A stretch of 19,548 nt of DNA from Methylophaga sp. (GCA_014762585.1 JABURN010000239.1:1-19548), one strand, 5' to 3'; shown: positions 1 through 8,236, counted from the first letter of the stretch. Numbers and translations: made by a program. Notes: generated from the letters alone by a model not told the origin.

Positions 1-10
1 ACAGGTGCAT
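1..10 (-). CDS. Possible start of the gene following the histidine kinase (edge fragment)
   Basis: An ATG is read at 10-8 on the minus strand, 28 nt after the kinase stop, with a GAGATAA stretch about 8 nt upstream that could act as a ribosome site. Only three codons are inside the window, so the product cannot be seen. NarX-type kinases are commonly followed by a LuxR-type response regulator, and that is my guess from family knowledge only. Confidence 0.22.
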
Positions 11-38
11 GATAGTTATCTCAAAAATCTTAATATTG

Positions 39-1868
39 TTATTGTGCTAATTTTGGCATGAAAGACAGGCGCACACGAGTGCCGCCATAACGTCTTGCCA
101 TGACATCTACCTCACCGCCCAATGTATGAGCGCGCTCTTTCATGATGACCTGTCCGTGATGGTCGTAGGTGCTACTTGCCGGCGTAAACCCTATGCCATC
201 GTCATCGATAATCAACTCCACTTCGCCGTTTGTCTGAAACTGCATGAGGATGGATACATTTTGGGCCCCCGAGTGACGAACTATATTGGAAAGCGCTTCA
301 CGAACAACGTGCAGAATATGAAACTCCTCGTTCACTGTGAGCCGGCAATTCACAAGTCGATTGTCAAAACTGATATTTAATTGTGAACGCTGTGAAAACT
401 CATCGATGGTGGCTTGTATCGCATAGCCAAGGCCGCGTAAATCCATATGCACACGGAATGTCGTCAGCAATTCTCTGAGCTCGCGATAGGCATTGTCCAG
501 CCCCTCTCGTAGCTCTTGTACAACCGGTGCCAGCTCACTGTCATTGGCCTTAGACTGAAGTCGGGAAACCTGGATTTTCATAAACGATAAGGATTGTGCC
601 AGGGAGTCGTGGAGTTCGCGCGCGATTGATGCTCGCTCCTCCAGCACCGCCAGGCGTCTTCCCTCTTCATCATGACTCTGATATTTGGCTGTCATGGAGA
701 GCAAACGGGCCGTGATCTCAAGCACTTTAACCTCTGAGTCTTCAAGAAAACGGCCTTGCTCCATTTCGACAAGCAATACGCCGACCCCATTACTCACGCC
801 TGAGAAGGTTACGGCCAGGCAGGTCAACTCCTCATCTTCCGCAGAAAAATAGTCAAATGTAGATACGCCCGACTGCATCAGCTCGTCGAATATCTTATTG
901 GAGATAATGGGTGGCTTATGGTGAGAGAAGATGATTCTCTCTTTTGCAATCACAGCAGCATCATCAGTATAGATAAGTGCTGCGTTGACGAAGCTCATGG
1001 TCCTCTCAAGCGAATAAAGAAACTTGAGCAAGGTTCGTTCGCTTAAAACATCCTCACTGGCCGTCTCGATAAACTGTAGCAAGAAGTCCTGGGCGCGAAT
1101 CAAACCCCGCATATGCTCACTGGTTCGGTGCGCCCAGGTCACCTCTGACTCGTAGCTTTCCATTTGAGCAGATAAGTCAGACACCCGGTGCTCAAGCTCG
1201 GCGAACTCATCTATTGCACGCCGGTTTGGCTTTTCCCCCGTTTTCACATGGATGAAGCCCATCAGGTTATCCAGCCGCTCAACCAGTAATTTTCTGGCAC
1301 TGACGGCCAAAACCAGAATACAGCTGAGCACGAAAATCATGCTTATAGCCTGCAGTAAAGCAATGATGGATTGTTTAATACTGCTATCTTTGTGCAGTGC
1401 TGCGCTAAGGTCATCGTAAGCACTGGCGACGCGCTCCGCCACGCGCAATTGCGCTGTCACACGCAGGTTAAATTGCGCAACATCAACAAAGTTCTTTTGC
1501 TCCCTTTCAACTCTGTGAACAGCTTTAAGGATGTCAGGGTTTTCCTGACGCAGCATCCATAGCACCTCGGGATCTGTGGTGTCGAGGAAATGACGCTGCA
1601 TCGACTTAAACGTTGTCTCTGCCTTTTGAAGCTCGATGGCTTGAAGATGAGAAAGCTGACGATGCCAGTAAAGCTTTTGTTCATTAACTTTATCTATAGC
1701 TGACTGGCTTGAAGGGATATAATCGAGGAGAAAGATTGTTCCTGCCTGCATCAGCAAAACACTGGTTGCAATACACAGCAGCAACATAATTAATTTGGCA
1801 TAGAGTGCGCGCCGGCTGAAGCTATTCAGCAAGCTGGCGAGTATACGTTTTTTTCTCGCCATCGTCAT
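39..1868 (-). CDS. NarX-like membrane sensor histidine kinase
   Basis: This protein is probably an inner-membrane two-component sensor that autophosphorylates on histidine and passes the phosphate to a response regulator outside the window. With the ATG at 1868 it is 609 residues. Transmembrane helices lie at about 24-50 and 165-191 and flank a periplasmic helical domain like the nitrate-sensor or PilJ type. A HAMP-like linker and a GAF-like region (about 260-395) follow. The HisKA_3 dimerisation box ARELHD is at 416-421 with phospho-acceptor H420. The HATPase domain has an N-box (EALSNIVRHSG, N528) and the G1 motif DDDGIGF at 555-561. The start is set by GAGG five bases before ATG 1868; the frame opens further upstream with a TTG at 1892, and another ATG lies at 1862. 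The signal is unknown, and no nitrate-specific P-box is evident. A divergent PAS protein begins 42 bp away. Confidence 0.88.
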   Translation of the reverse strand: MTMARKKRILASLLNSFSRRALYAKLIMLLLCIATSVLLMQAGTIFLLDYIPSSQSAIDKVNEQKLYWHRQLSHLQAIELQKAETTFKSMQRHFLDTTDPEVLWMLRQENPDILKAVHRVEREQKNFVDVAQFNLRVTAQLRVAERVASAYDDLSAALHKDSSIKQSIIALLQAISMIFVLSCILVLAVSARKLLVERLDNLMGFIHVKTGEKPNRRAIDEFAELEHRVSDLSAQMESYESEVTWAHRTSEHMRGLIRAQDFLLQFIETASEDVLSERTLLKFLYSLERTMSFVNAALIYTDDAAVIAKERIIFSHHKPPIISNKIFDELMQSGVSTFDYFSAEDEELTCLAVTFSGVSNGVGVLLVEMEQGRFLEDSEVKVLEITARLLSMTAKYQSHDEEGRRLAVLEERASIARELHDSLAQSLSFMKIQVSRLQSKANDSELAPVVQELREGLDNAYRELRELLTTFRVHMDLRGLGYAIQATIDEFSQRSQLNISFDNRLVNCRLTVNEEFHILHVVREALSNIVRHSGAQNVSILMQFQTNGEVELIIDDDGIGFTPASSTYDHHGQVIMKERAHTLGGEVDVMARRYGGTRVRLSFMPKLAQ

Positions 1869-1910
1869 CTGCGCCTCAGCAAAGCATGACAAAAATGAAA
1901 GGTGGTCGTG

Positions 1911-3308
1911 ATGAGCTTGTTATTATTCTGTCTAATCATGCTTAGTGGCATTTTTGCCCTGGTATTTGGCTTCTGGTGGGACAGTACCGCTCCCTTCAAA
2001 GTCCATGTTTCGATGCTGGCATCCGTACTCGCCGTTTTTCTCTCAGCCATTCTTATCATTAATATATATCCAAAAATCCATCGTCGCCGTTTGTCAGCTG
2101 ATCTTTCTGTGGGGAAACTGGACCATGTTGCCTGGGGACATGATATATCCAGCAAACTGTCCACGCCTGCAGCGGTTGTCGAGGGCTACAACATCAAGTT
2201 TGCCAATAACGCCTTCCTGAAAGAGTTGGGGATGAGCGGGATGCGTGATTTTATCACCGACATGCCCCTCACTAACCTCGTTCACCCCAGCAGTCATCAG
2301 ACACTGACCAACCTCTTCAGTGAACAGGATGACCAGCAAACATCAGAAACAATGATGCTCAGAATGCTCTATGTCGATGGTACGACAATCCCTGTTCATA
2401 TGTCATTATCACCACTGGCAGCGGCAGAGGCGCCTAACCAGTTCCTGCTTCAATTCACCACATCGTCTTCTATAGAGCCTGTCGCTCAGTCATCTGGTGA
2501 CGAGTTCACCTACCATATGCTGATCGATCGCATTGAGCAGATAATCTTTCAGATAGATGTCGAGCAGACTTTCATTTTCCTCAATCCCGCATGGCAACGA
2601 TTGCTCGATTACACTGCTGAGGAGAGTCTCAAAAAACCCTTGTTTTCATATATTCATCCGGAGGATATTCCTCTGGCTGAAGCCAGGCTGAATGCATTGA
2701 CCGAGGGCAAGCGCCAGCAGTGTCAATTTGAGTTGAGGCTCATCGCCAAGAATGGTCGTTCCCAATGGTTTGAAATGCGAGCCTCAACTATCTCCCGTCT
2801 GAAGGGAGAACGCACCAGTATCATCGGCACTTTGACCGACATCAGTCGCATGAAACTCACCTCAGCCGGTCTGCGCGCCAATGCACGCACAGCGACTGAC
2901 ATGATCATGCCCAACATTCCCTGCATGCTCTACCGCTGCAAAAATGACCGCAACTGGACTTTTGACTTTGTCAGTGAAGGTTGTCTGGAAGTGACTGAAT
3001 ACCAACCCTATGAAATCACTAACTCTCTGCATTTTAACTACATGCAACTCATTTACCCTGAAGATCAACAGCGTGTCTGGGAGCATGTCCAGAATCAAAT
3101 CAACAAACAACGCAGTTTTCAGATCATCTACCGTATTCTCACCCGCAGTAATAAAGTGAAATGGGTGATGGAACGCGGTAAAGGCATCTTTTCCGGTAGC
3201 GATGAGCTGTTAACGCTGGAAGGCGTGATTATTGACCTCAGCAACGATGACTATTCAGCGCTGCAATACGGTCTTGATCAGATACTCAATACACCGTCCA
3301 TGCATTGA
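1911..3308 (+). CDS. Membrane-anchored triple-PAS protein without output domain
   Basis: The protein has 465 residues. It starts with two transmembrane helices (about 1-23 and 34-53), so it is tethered to the inner membrane with most of its mass in the cytoplasm. Three PAS-type regions follow: about 77-182 (weakest), about 202-314 (ending in a PAC-like GTLTDISRMK) and about 327-443 (ending GVIIDLS; PAS_3-like with YPEDQQRV). No histidine kinase, GGDEF, EAL, HTH or methyl-accepting domain follows; the chain ends about 20 residues after the last PAS. The ATG at 1911 is preferred because AAGGTGG precedes it by about 5 bases; an in-frame GTG opens at 1902. It is divergent from the histidine kinase with only 42 bp between starts, so it may modulate that kinase by protein contact. 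That role is inference; the ligand is unknown. Confidence 0.8.
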   Translation: MSLLLFCLIMLSGIFALVFGFWWDSTAPFKVHVSMLASVLAVFLSAILIINIYPKIHRRRLSADLSVGKLDHVAWGHDISSKLSTPAAVVEGYNIKFANNAFLKELGMSGMRDFITDMPLTNLVHPSSHQTLTNLFSEQDDQQTSETMMLRMLYVDGTTIPVHMSLSPLAAAEAPNQFLLQFTTSSSIEPVAQSSGDEFTYHMLIDRIEQIIFQIDVEQTFIFLNPAWQRLLDYTAEESLKKPLFSYIHPEDIPLAEARLNALTEGKRQQCQFELRLIAKNGRSQWFEMRASTISRLKGERTSIIGTLTDISRMKLTSAGLRANARTATDMIMPNIPCMLYRCKNDRNWTFDFVSEGCLEVTEYQPYEITNSLHFNYMQLIYPEDQQRVWEHVQNQINKQRSFQIIYRILTRSNKVKWVMERGKGIFSGSDELLTLEGVIIDLSNDDYSALQYGLDQILNTPSMH

Positions 3309-3325
3309 AAATCAGCTCGATTTTC
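3307..3325 (+). repeat. Small hairpin at the stop codon of the PAS gene
   Basis: A perfect inverted repeat GAAAATC / GATTTTC with a five-base loop (AGCTC) overlaps the TGA at 3306-3308. It is A/T-rich and weak. It may protect the 3' end of the PAS transcript, but the terminator just downstream is the clear stop signal. Confidence 0.4.
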
Positions 3326-3343
3326 ATCCTCCTTATTTCAGGC

Positions 3344-3376
3344 AAAAAAAAGGAGCCACATCAGTGGCTCCTTTTT
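3344..3376. terminator. Bidirectional intrinsic terminator between convergent genes
   Basis: The stem GGAGCCAC (3352-3359) / GTGGCTCC (3364-3371) has a four-base loop. It is flanked by an A-run on the left and a T-run on the right, so it reads as a stem plus U-tract on both strands. It lies between the convergent ends of the PAS gene (stop 3308) and the porin gene (stop 3389), and it terminates both. On the minus strand the U-tract is eight bases, the stronger direction. Confidence 0.9.
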
Positions 3377-3388
3377 CATTAAGCTTTG

Positions 3389-4168
3389 TTAGAAGCTGCG
3401 AGAGATATAGGCGATGAATTGATCATCACCTCTGTCACCCCACCAGTCTTCATCAGCATTAGTGTCGGTATAGTTAACACCTACCGTCCAGCCTTCTGAA
3501 CCGGCTAAGGTCAGGTCTTTGCTCAGACCAATCAGATAGTCGGTGTAGTCATAATCGCTGTAGTTTTCCACATCAAGACGACCGATATGGGCTGTCAGAT
3601 TGATACCCATCGGTAGGCCGTAGTCGAAGTTCAACTCATAATAGCCAGTCCCTTTAGAATCACCATTAGCATCAGCACCCATTGTGTTGTTGTTTACACC
3701 ACCCCAGTCAGTTAAGGTGCGACTGTACTTGGCAGTGAACCATTTCCATGTTGCTGCAAGATAAATTTCTGTCGTGTCGAAATCTTCATCACTACCACCA
3801 TTCAGACCTGGCACTTTCTCACGGTCTGGGTAATAGAACTGAAGCAAACCAACATCGACGGCAAAGTCTTCTGTAAATTGATGGTAGTAACCTCCATAGA
3901 AGTCAACTTCAATGCTGTTGCCAACATTCAAATCTTCTTCCAGTGTGGAAGCCCACACGCCGGCATACCAGCCACTGGCATGCGCGTAATCGAAACCGCC
4001 CTGCAGAGCAACGTCTTCGTCTGTGTAGTCAATACCACGGAATACATAGGAGCTGAAAAGTCCTACATTGGAACTAAAGCTGTGCGGTGACACCTCTTCA
4101 GCGTGAACCACGGTGTTTGCAGACAATGCGGTACCCGCCATCGCCATCGTAAGTAATAATTTTCTCAT
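3389..4168 (-). CDS. TorF-family outer membrane porin (TIGR02001-like)
   Basis: The 259-residue protein is predicted to be exported and form an outer-membrane beta-barrel. A signal peptide spans 1-23, with a charged start (MRKLLL), a hydrophobic core and a VHA|EE cleavage site. The mature part has alternating aromatic and polar strands, an early VFRGIDYTDED motif typical of this porin family, acidic loops and a C-terminal phenylalanine (ISRSF) expected of a barrel inserted by the Bam machinery. GGAAGGA precedes the ATG by about 7 bases. It begins 62 nt after the dmmC stop with no terminator between them, and the strong terminator comes only after it, so it is likely the last gene of the dmm operon. 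An entry route for methylated amines is a reasonable inference, but family members are poorly characterised. Confidence 0.8.
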   Translation of the reverse strand: MRKLLLTMAMAGTALSANTVVHAEEVSPHSFSSNVGLFSSYVFRGIDYTDEDVALQGGFDYAHASGWYAGVWASTLEEDLNVGNSIEVDFYGGYYHQFTEDFAVDVGLLQFYYPDREKVPGLNGGSDEDFDTTEIYLAATWKWFTAKYSRTLTDWGGVNNNTMGADANGDSKGTGYYELNFDYGLPMGINLTAHIGRLDVENYSDYDYTDYLIGLSKDLTLAGSEGWTVGVNYTDTNADEDWWGDRGDDQFIAYISRSF

Positions 4169-4230
4169 TCTTAAATCCTTCCTCTTGGTTGGTGATTGTT
4201 TACCCCTAACTACAAATCAAATTCTTTTCT

Positions 4231-5283
4231 TTATTCAGGATGGGTTCCCAACTCAAGCTCTGCGCCATCATCCATTGGTGCCAGATAATCAATCACGAGC
4301 TGACGATAGTTATCGAGGCCTTTGTACTCGGATAAATCAGGGTGCAGGTTGGTCAACACACGACGCAGACGTTTGGCCCAGCGAGGATAGGTTTTCAGAT
4401 CATCGATGCTGGCCAGATAACCGCGAATGCTGAAAGCCATGGCATTGCTGCGCGGCAATCTGAACAGGGCTTGTAACTCGACCCGAAGATGCACTTTTTG
4501 GCCCACATTGTCCGCAGTGACTGACACATTGTCCGGTCCCCACAGAGGATATTCTTCAGGAGAGGTATCCAGACGTGGATTCACCGTCATGGTCCAGTTC
4601 AGACGGCGTACCGGGCTGCCATACTGCAGGTGCAGCAGGTATTTCAGCGCGCGGTCAAAAATACCCAGCTCATTCGCTTGCGGCACGGGACCATGCCATT
4701 CCTTGAAAGACATACCGGCATCAAATGCCAGTGACCAGTCAGCCTGACTGGTGATAATGCCCATATCTGCAAACAGATCATCATCGCGCTGATCCATCAC
4801 CACCCAGTCACCCTGGACCTGGCGACCAACGTACTCGAATGGCTCCATTGGCAGGGTTGATTCGTCACCGAATACAAACTTCTGATCGATACCCAGCGGT
4901 TTGTTAACCCAGTGCCAGTTATCGCCATCTCTGGTCAGCTCAAATAAATCCGGATAGTCCCGGGACAGAGATTCCATCACCAGTTCGACCATATCCCATT
5001 GCGCATCCATCATATGTGGCAGCGCAATGTAGCGGCCGGGATCATTCTCCAGCGTGATGCGTCTGTCCTCACATTCGGCCAGATAATGTTCATCAATATC
5101 GATCGCATGCTCAAACACGGAACCCGGCGCACCAGGGGTATGCTGTTCGATATTGACGCTGTACATGTATTCGTCTTCAGCAAACGGGAACGGGAAACGG
5201 CGAATCGCTTCCGCAGAGTTGCTGTAGCTGTAGTCGTCGCGGAATGTCTCTTGTTTAAATGCGATAGTCTTAGCCATATTCAT
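4231..5283 (-). CDS. dmmC: Dimethylamine monooxygenase heme subunit (DUF3445 family)
   Basis: This is the heme-dependent oxidative N-demethylase alpha-type subunit. With its partners it uses O2 and reducing power to demethylate dimethylamine to monomethylamine and formaldehyde in the cytoplasm. The 350-residue length fits the family. Family-like signatures include WSLAFDAGMSFKEWHGPVP (about 183-201), a WTMTVNP segment, and HLRVELQALFRLPRSNAMAF in the last third, matching the conserved R-x-E-x-Q-x-L-x-R-L-P core of DUF3445. Family members bind heme in a PAS-like fold; I cannot assign the axial ligand by eye. The start is the ATG at 5283, with GAGGA about 7 bases upstream overlapping the dmmB stop; an in-frame GTG lies at 5286. 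It follows dmmB by 10 nt. The letter C follows the dmmDABC gene order, so the symbol is less certain than the function. Confidence 0.85.
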   Translation of the reverse strand: MNMAKTIAFKQETFRDDYSYSNSAEAIRRFPFPFAEDEYMYSVNIEQHTPGAPGSVFEHAIDIDEHYLAECEDRRITLENDPGRYIALPHMMDAQWDMVELVMESLSRDYPDLFELTRDGDNWHWVNKPLGIDQKFVFGDESTLPMEPFEYVGRQVQGDWVVMDQRDDDLFADMGIITSQADWSLAFDAGMSFKEWHGPVPQANELGIFDRALKYLLHLQYGSPVRRLNWTMTVNPRLDTSPEEYPLWGPDNVSVTADNVGQKVHLRVELQALFRLPRSNAMAFSIRGYLASIDDLKTYPRWAKRLRRVLTNLHPDLSEYKGLDNYRQLVIDYLAPMDDGAELELGTHPE

Positions 5284-5293
5284 CACTTATTCC

Positions 5294-6247
5294 TCAAAGG
5301 TTGACCACAAGTTTTGAGCACTTGGCCCGTGATACACACGGCATAATGCTTCTGCCTTCGGCCTTTTCATGGTCGGACAGGTAATGGTCGTTATGCATAA
5401 TCACGCCGTCGCAGGACACCACCTCCAGTTCGCAGCGTCCGCAGGCACCGCCACGGCACAGGAACGGTGGCTCGGCACCGGCCTCTTCCATGGCTTCAAG
5501 CATGCTCATATCACCCGGCACAGTGACTTCCATGCCGCTCAGCGCCAGTTCGACGGTAAACTCATCACCTGAAGGCGGTGCCGTGAACTCTTCGCTGTGT
5601 ACATGGTTATCCGGCCAGCCCAGGTTTTTTGCATGCAGGTGTAAAGCCTTGACCATGGGTTCGGGGCCACAGGTGTAGACATGAGTGCCCAGCGGCTGGT
5701 GACTCAATAGTTCCGGTATGTCCAGACGTTCGCCCTCACTGTCGACATAAAAGTGAACGCGATCACCGCACATTTCCTGTAATTGCTCACGGAATGCGGC
5801 GTGCTCGGGCGAACGGTAGGCATAATGCAGTTCATAGTCATAACCTAGGCGGTTCAGATCGGAAATCTGTGACATGAATGGCGTGATGCCGATACCACCG
5901 GCAATCAGAATATGCCGGCGGCCGAGCTTGGAAATCGCAAACAGATTGACAGGATAGGTGATCTGCAGACGAGTACCCGGCTTCACCTGTTCATGCATAT
6001 AAACCGAGCCACCACGAGAGTTTTCCTGCTTGCGTACCGATATGTGGTAACTGTCTGAGTTGGCGGTCGAGCCCATCAGTGAATAGGGATTACGGTGAAT
6101 CCGGCCGTTGATATCCATCGACACCACGACGTGACTGCCACCGGAAAAATGCGGCAAAGGCTCACCATTTTCCTGAACCAGGGTGAAGTGCTTGACGACC
6201 TCAGTCACCTGTTCCACTTCAGCCACTTTTACATTTAATACACTCAT
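5294..6247 (-). CDS. dmmB: Dimethylamine monooxygenase reductase subunit (flavin / 2Fe-2S)
   Basis: This 317-residue NAD(P)H-dependent reductase of the phthalate-dioxygenase-reductase class feeds electrons to the heme subunit DmmC. The flavin-binding motif RNPYS is at 52-56. A nucleotide-binding segment with AGGIGITPF follows near 117-125, and a CGPEPM motif is in the reductase domain. A C-terminal plant-type ferredoxin domain carries C264, C269, C272 and C304, the C-x4-C-x2-C...C pattern for a 2Fe-2S cluster. The gene overlaps dmmA by four bases (ATGA, 6244-6247), indicating translational coupling, and has GAGGAGA about 7 bases before its ATG. Related reductases serve vanillate demethylase and other oxygenases; neighbours DUF3445 and the DmmA-like protein make dimethylamine monooxygenase the best assignment. 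Confidence 0.87.
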   Translation of the reverse strand: MSVLNVKVAEVEQVTEVVKHFTLVQENGEPLPHFSGGSHVVVSMDINGRIHRNPYSLMGSTANSDSYHISVRKQENSRGGSVYMHEQVKPGTRLQITYPVNLFAISKLGRRHILIAGGIGITPFMSQISDLNRLGYDYELHYAYRSPEHAAFREQLQEMCGDRVHFYVDSEGERLDIPELLSHQPLGTHVYTCGPEPMVKALHLHAKNLGWPDNHVHSEEFTAPPSGDEFTVELALSGMEVTVPGDMSMLEAMEEAGAEPPFLCRGGACGRCELEVVSCDGVIMHNDHYLSDHEKAEGRSIMPCVSRAKCSKLVVNL

Positions 6248-6846
6248 GGATAAATCTCCTCTGCTGCCGGGATATTGCCCGGTTCCTCAGCATCCACCAT
6301 GACGCCCATATAGGCGCCCAGACGGCGTGAGAAATGGTCGCGAACAAACAGATGGCGACCGCAGCCGCTGCATTGATGAATACTGTGATGCACATTTTTA
6401 TCGGTGGTTTTGCAGTGAACGCAGTAGACCGATCTGGCGAGGGTACCGCTCAGTTCTTTTTCTACATTACGGTCCTGAACACCGAAGACTTTCAGTTCAT
6501 CAAGCACTGCCCAGATGAAAGCTTCGCTTCCGGCAACATAAAACTGTGTGCCCATCAGACAATCAGGTAATTGCTCCCTGAGTGCAGCCAGCACGGCCTC
6601 GCCTGACTCACAGACCTGCAGACCTTCCGGTACCAGCTTGGTAATGATGTCAGCGTATTTCTTTGATGCCGACGCGTCGTCGGCAAACAACAACTTGATT
6701 GGCTCACGGGGACACATTTGTTGAAATAACTTCAGTACAGCAATGCCCCCGTCACCTTCAGCGATGACAACATGGCCGGTCGCATGCTGCTTCCAGACCA
6801 GTGAGTCATACAGGGGTTTGCTTCTGATCCAATATCCTCTTTCCAT
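6244..6846 (-). CDS. dmmA: Dimethylamine monooxygenase zinc-ribbon subunit
   Basis: The 200-residue protein resembles the DmmA subunit of dimethylamine monooxygenase, which is needed for activity alongside DmmB and DmmC. A C-terminal zinc-ribbon-like motif uses C142, C145, C159 and C162 (two CxxC pairs, with histidines nearby at the end of the intervening loop). The N-terminal part looks like a Rossmann-type domain distantly related to the reductase NAD domain (for example FYVAGSEAFI at about 111-120). The start was placed at ATG 6846 because GAGG lies about 8 bases upstream. The frame remains open to 6993, but that extension overlaps the end of dmmD and is unlikely to be translated. The four-base overlap with dmmB supports co-translation. 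The subunit letter is based on the dmmDABC order. Confidence 0.78.
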   Translation of the reverse strand: MERGYWIRSKPLYDSLVWKQHATGHVVIAEGDGGIAVLKLFQQMCPREPIKLLFADDASASKKYADIITKLVPEGLQVCESGEAVLAALREQLPDCLMGTQFYVAGSEAFIWAVLDELKVFGVQDRNVEKELSGTLARSVYCVHCKTTDKNVHHSIHQCSGCGRHLFVRDHFSRRLGAYMGVMVDAEEPGNIPAAEEIYP

Positions 6847-6907
6847 TGCTTTTTCCTCATCTTGTTGCCCCTGCCACTTCCCTGTGACATGCCAGGCAGG
6901 GTGACTA

Positions 6908-8056
6908 CTATTGTTCGGGATGAGTACGCAGACGCATCGGGTCGTAGAAAGGTGTCTTGACGACATGGGCTTTGACCGGTGTCTCCGCGGCAACCACTAC
7001 CTGAGTGCCGATTTGGGAGAATTCCGGTTTGATGTGCACCATGGCAATCGACTTCATCAGGTAACGGCTGAAGCTGGCGCTGGTGACCACGCCGATTTCT
7101 TTACCATCTTTGATAATTTTGGCGCCCTCAGGCATCGCTTCACTGCTCTGACAGACCAGACCGGCCTGCTTGAAGCGTTCACGGCCTTTCAGTTTGAGCA
7201 GGGCCTGCTTACCGATGTAGTCGCCTTTTTTGTTCAGATCCACACACCAGTGCATATTGACTTCCCAAGGGGTGGTATCGCCCTCGGGCATATCAAAGGG
7301 ATAGAACAGCAGCGCCGCCTCAACCCGGGTCAAATCCAGTGAGTCCCAGGAAGCGGCAATCACACCATAACGATGACCTTTCTCCAGGATCATGTCCCAG
7401 ATATGAACCGCATCCTCACCGCGGCAGTAGACTTCATAACCGCGTTCACCGGAATAACCGCCACGGGCGATGATCACATCACGACCGAACAACTGGGTTT
7501 CGACATGTTTGAAATACGGCAGGCGGGCGAGATCAACATCGACTTCAGGGTCCAGAACATCAACGGACCGCGGTCCCTGCAACGACAGGATATGGACGTC
7601 GTGGTCCTGCTCAATCGTCACATCCTGGCCTTCAGCCAGTCTGGCCAGCGTTTCCTGAGTACAGCCGCCGCCATGTGAAATGCGGTATGTGTCCTTGGCA
7701 TCACAGATGATCATGATGTCATCGACCAGCGCGCCCTCCTCATTGACCTCGGCTGCCAGTCGGGATGTGCCCGGCTCAAGTTCGGTCACATCAATAGCGA
7801 CCAGTTGATCCAGCACTTTCAGTGCTGCAGGACCACTGACATTAACGATATTCAACGCTGAAACGTCATAGAGACCAGCACGGGTTCTGACCGCGATAAC
7901 CTCTTCATGCGGGTCAGTATGGTAATGCTGCGGGATAGGCATACCCCAGATAACGTCATCCAGCTTGCAACCAAGCTCGCGATGGCGTTCGTTCAGCACT
8001 GAGTTACGGGTAACTGCCGCATCGGCGGCTTCGATGGGTTGGGTAGATTGGCTCAT
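6908..8056 (-). CDS. dmmD: GcvT-like tetrahydrofolate-dependent demethylase partner
   Basis: The 382-residue protein belongs to the aminomethyltransferase/GcvT fold family. In dimethylamine-oxidising marine bacteria, the gene at this place (dmmD) is thought to capture the one-carbon unit from demethylation on tetrahydrofolate, giving methylene-THF. Family signatures include LYDVSAL near 62-68, GALVDDIMI at 108-116 with the acidic residue equivalent to the catalytic Asp of GcvT, and GYSGERGYEV at 200-209, part of the folate-binding site. The C-terminal barrel region (about 280-375) is present, so the gene looks intact. It follows ribH after a 180-bp gap and precedes dmmA by 61 bp. GGAG lies about 9 bases before the ATG. 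It is not the glycine-cleavage T protein itself, since no gcvH or gcvP is nearby. Confidence 0.83.
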   Translation of the reverse strand: MSQSTQPIEAADAAVTRNSVLNERHRELGCKLDDVIWGMPIPQHYHTDPHEEVIAVRTRAGLYDVSALNIVNVSGPAALKVLDQLVAIDVTELEPGTSRLAAEVNEEGALVDDIMIICDAKDTYRISHGGGCTQETLARLAEGQDVTIEQDHDVHILSLQGPRSVDVLDPEVDVDLARLPYFKHVETQLFGRDVIIARGGYSGERGYEVYCRGEDAVHIWDMILEKGHRYGVIAASWDSLDLTRVEAALLFYPFDMPEGDTTPWEVNMHWCVDLNKKGDYIGKQALLKLKGRERFKQAGLVCQSSEAMPEGAKIIKDGKEIGVVTSASFSRYLMKSIAMVHIKPEFSQIGTQVVVAAETPVKAHVVKTPFYDPMRLRTHPEQ

Positions 8057-8115
8057 GGCTCTGACTCCGGCTGTAACAAAAATGTAAGCTTAGGAAAAAC
8101 TTATCGGAATCAGAC

Positions 8116-8136
8116 CTATGCGGAAATTCCCATCAT
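8116..8136 (-). CDS. Tiny six-residue ORF with a strong ribosome site (possible leader peptide)
   Basis: The minus strand reads ATG ATG GGA ATT TCC GCA TAG, encoding MMGISA. AAAAGGAG precedes the first ATG by about 7 bases, a better ribosome site than that of dmmD itself. It ends 59 nt before the dmmD ATG. Such minimal ORFs can be chance, can act as leader peptides, or can help open mRNA for a downstream gene. There is no protein evidence and no known match that I can name. Confidence 0.25.
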   Translation of the reverse strand: MMGISA

Positions 8137-8140
8137 GGCG

Positions 8141-8156
8141 TACTCCTTTTAGAGTA
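8141..8156 (-). promoter_or_regulatory. Hairpin enclosing the mini-ORF ribosome site
   Basis: On the minus strand TACTCT and GGAGTA pair around an AAAA loop (one T-G pair). The right arm contains the GGAG of the mini-ORF ribosome-binding sequence, so folding would hide it. This could be a translation switch or a chance palindrome. Confidence 0.3.
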
Positions 8157-8180
8157 GCTGTTGGGCGTGCAGAACTCGAC

Positions 8181-8202
8181 GCTTCAGTACCCTGGCTGAA
8201 AC
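8181..8202 (-). repeat. Hairpin downstream of ribH
   Basis: The minus strand pairs GTTTCAG with CTGAAGC around an eight-base loop, 35 nt after the ribH stop. No T-run follows, so it is not an intrinsic terminator. It may protect the 3' end of the upstream message. Confidence 0.3.
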
Positions 8203-8236
8203 TGGAGAAAAACGGGAATAAAGTTGGGAGTGTCAG

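Larger units (their letters stand above)
8057..8236 (-). other. 180-bp leader region between ribH and dmmD
   Basis: This is the largest gap inside the catabolic array. On the minus strand it contains, in order, a 7-bp-arm hairpin (8181-8202, one G-T pair), a 6-bp-arm hairpin over a ribosome-binding sequence (8141-8156) and a six-codon ORF (8116-8136). I see no U-tract terminator and no convincing sigma-70 or sigma-54 promoter, although a CTGACA resembling a -35 box lies close to the ribH stop. It may be an internal leader that lets the dmm genes be expressed separately from the tmd-etf genes. Confidence 0.4.

Noticed and set aside
6847..6993. N-terminal extension of dmmA
   Set aside because: The frame is open, but it would overlap the end of dmmD by 86 bases, and a good ribosome site precedes the internal ATG at 6846.
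6911..7342. A 143-codon open frame on the plus strand
   Set aside because: It is antisense to dmmD, which has unmistakable GcvT motifs. The open frame is a by-product of codon bias.
8057..8236. Glycine or tetrahydrofolate riboswitch before the GcvT-like gene
   Set aside because: I could not match the conserved cores of either class. Only short hairpins and a mini-ORF are visible.
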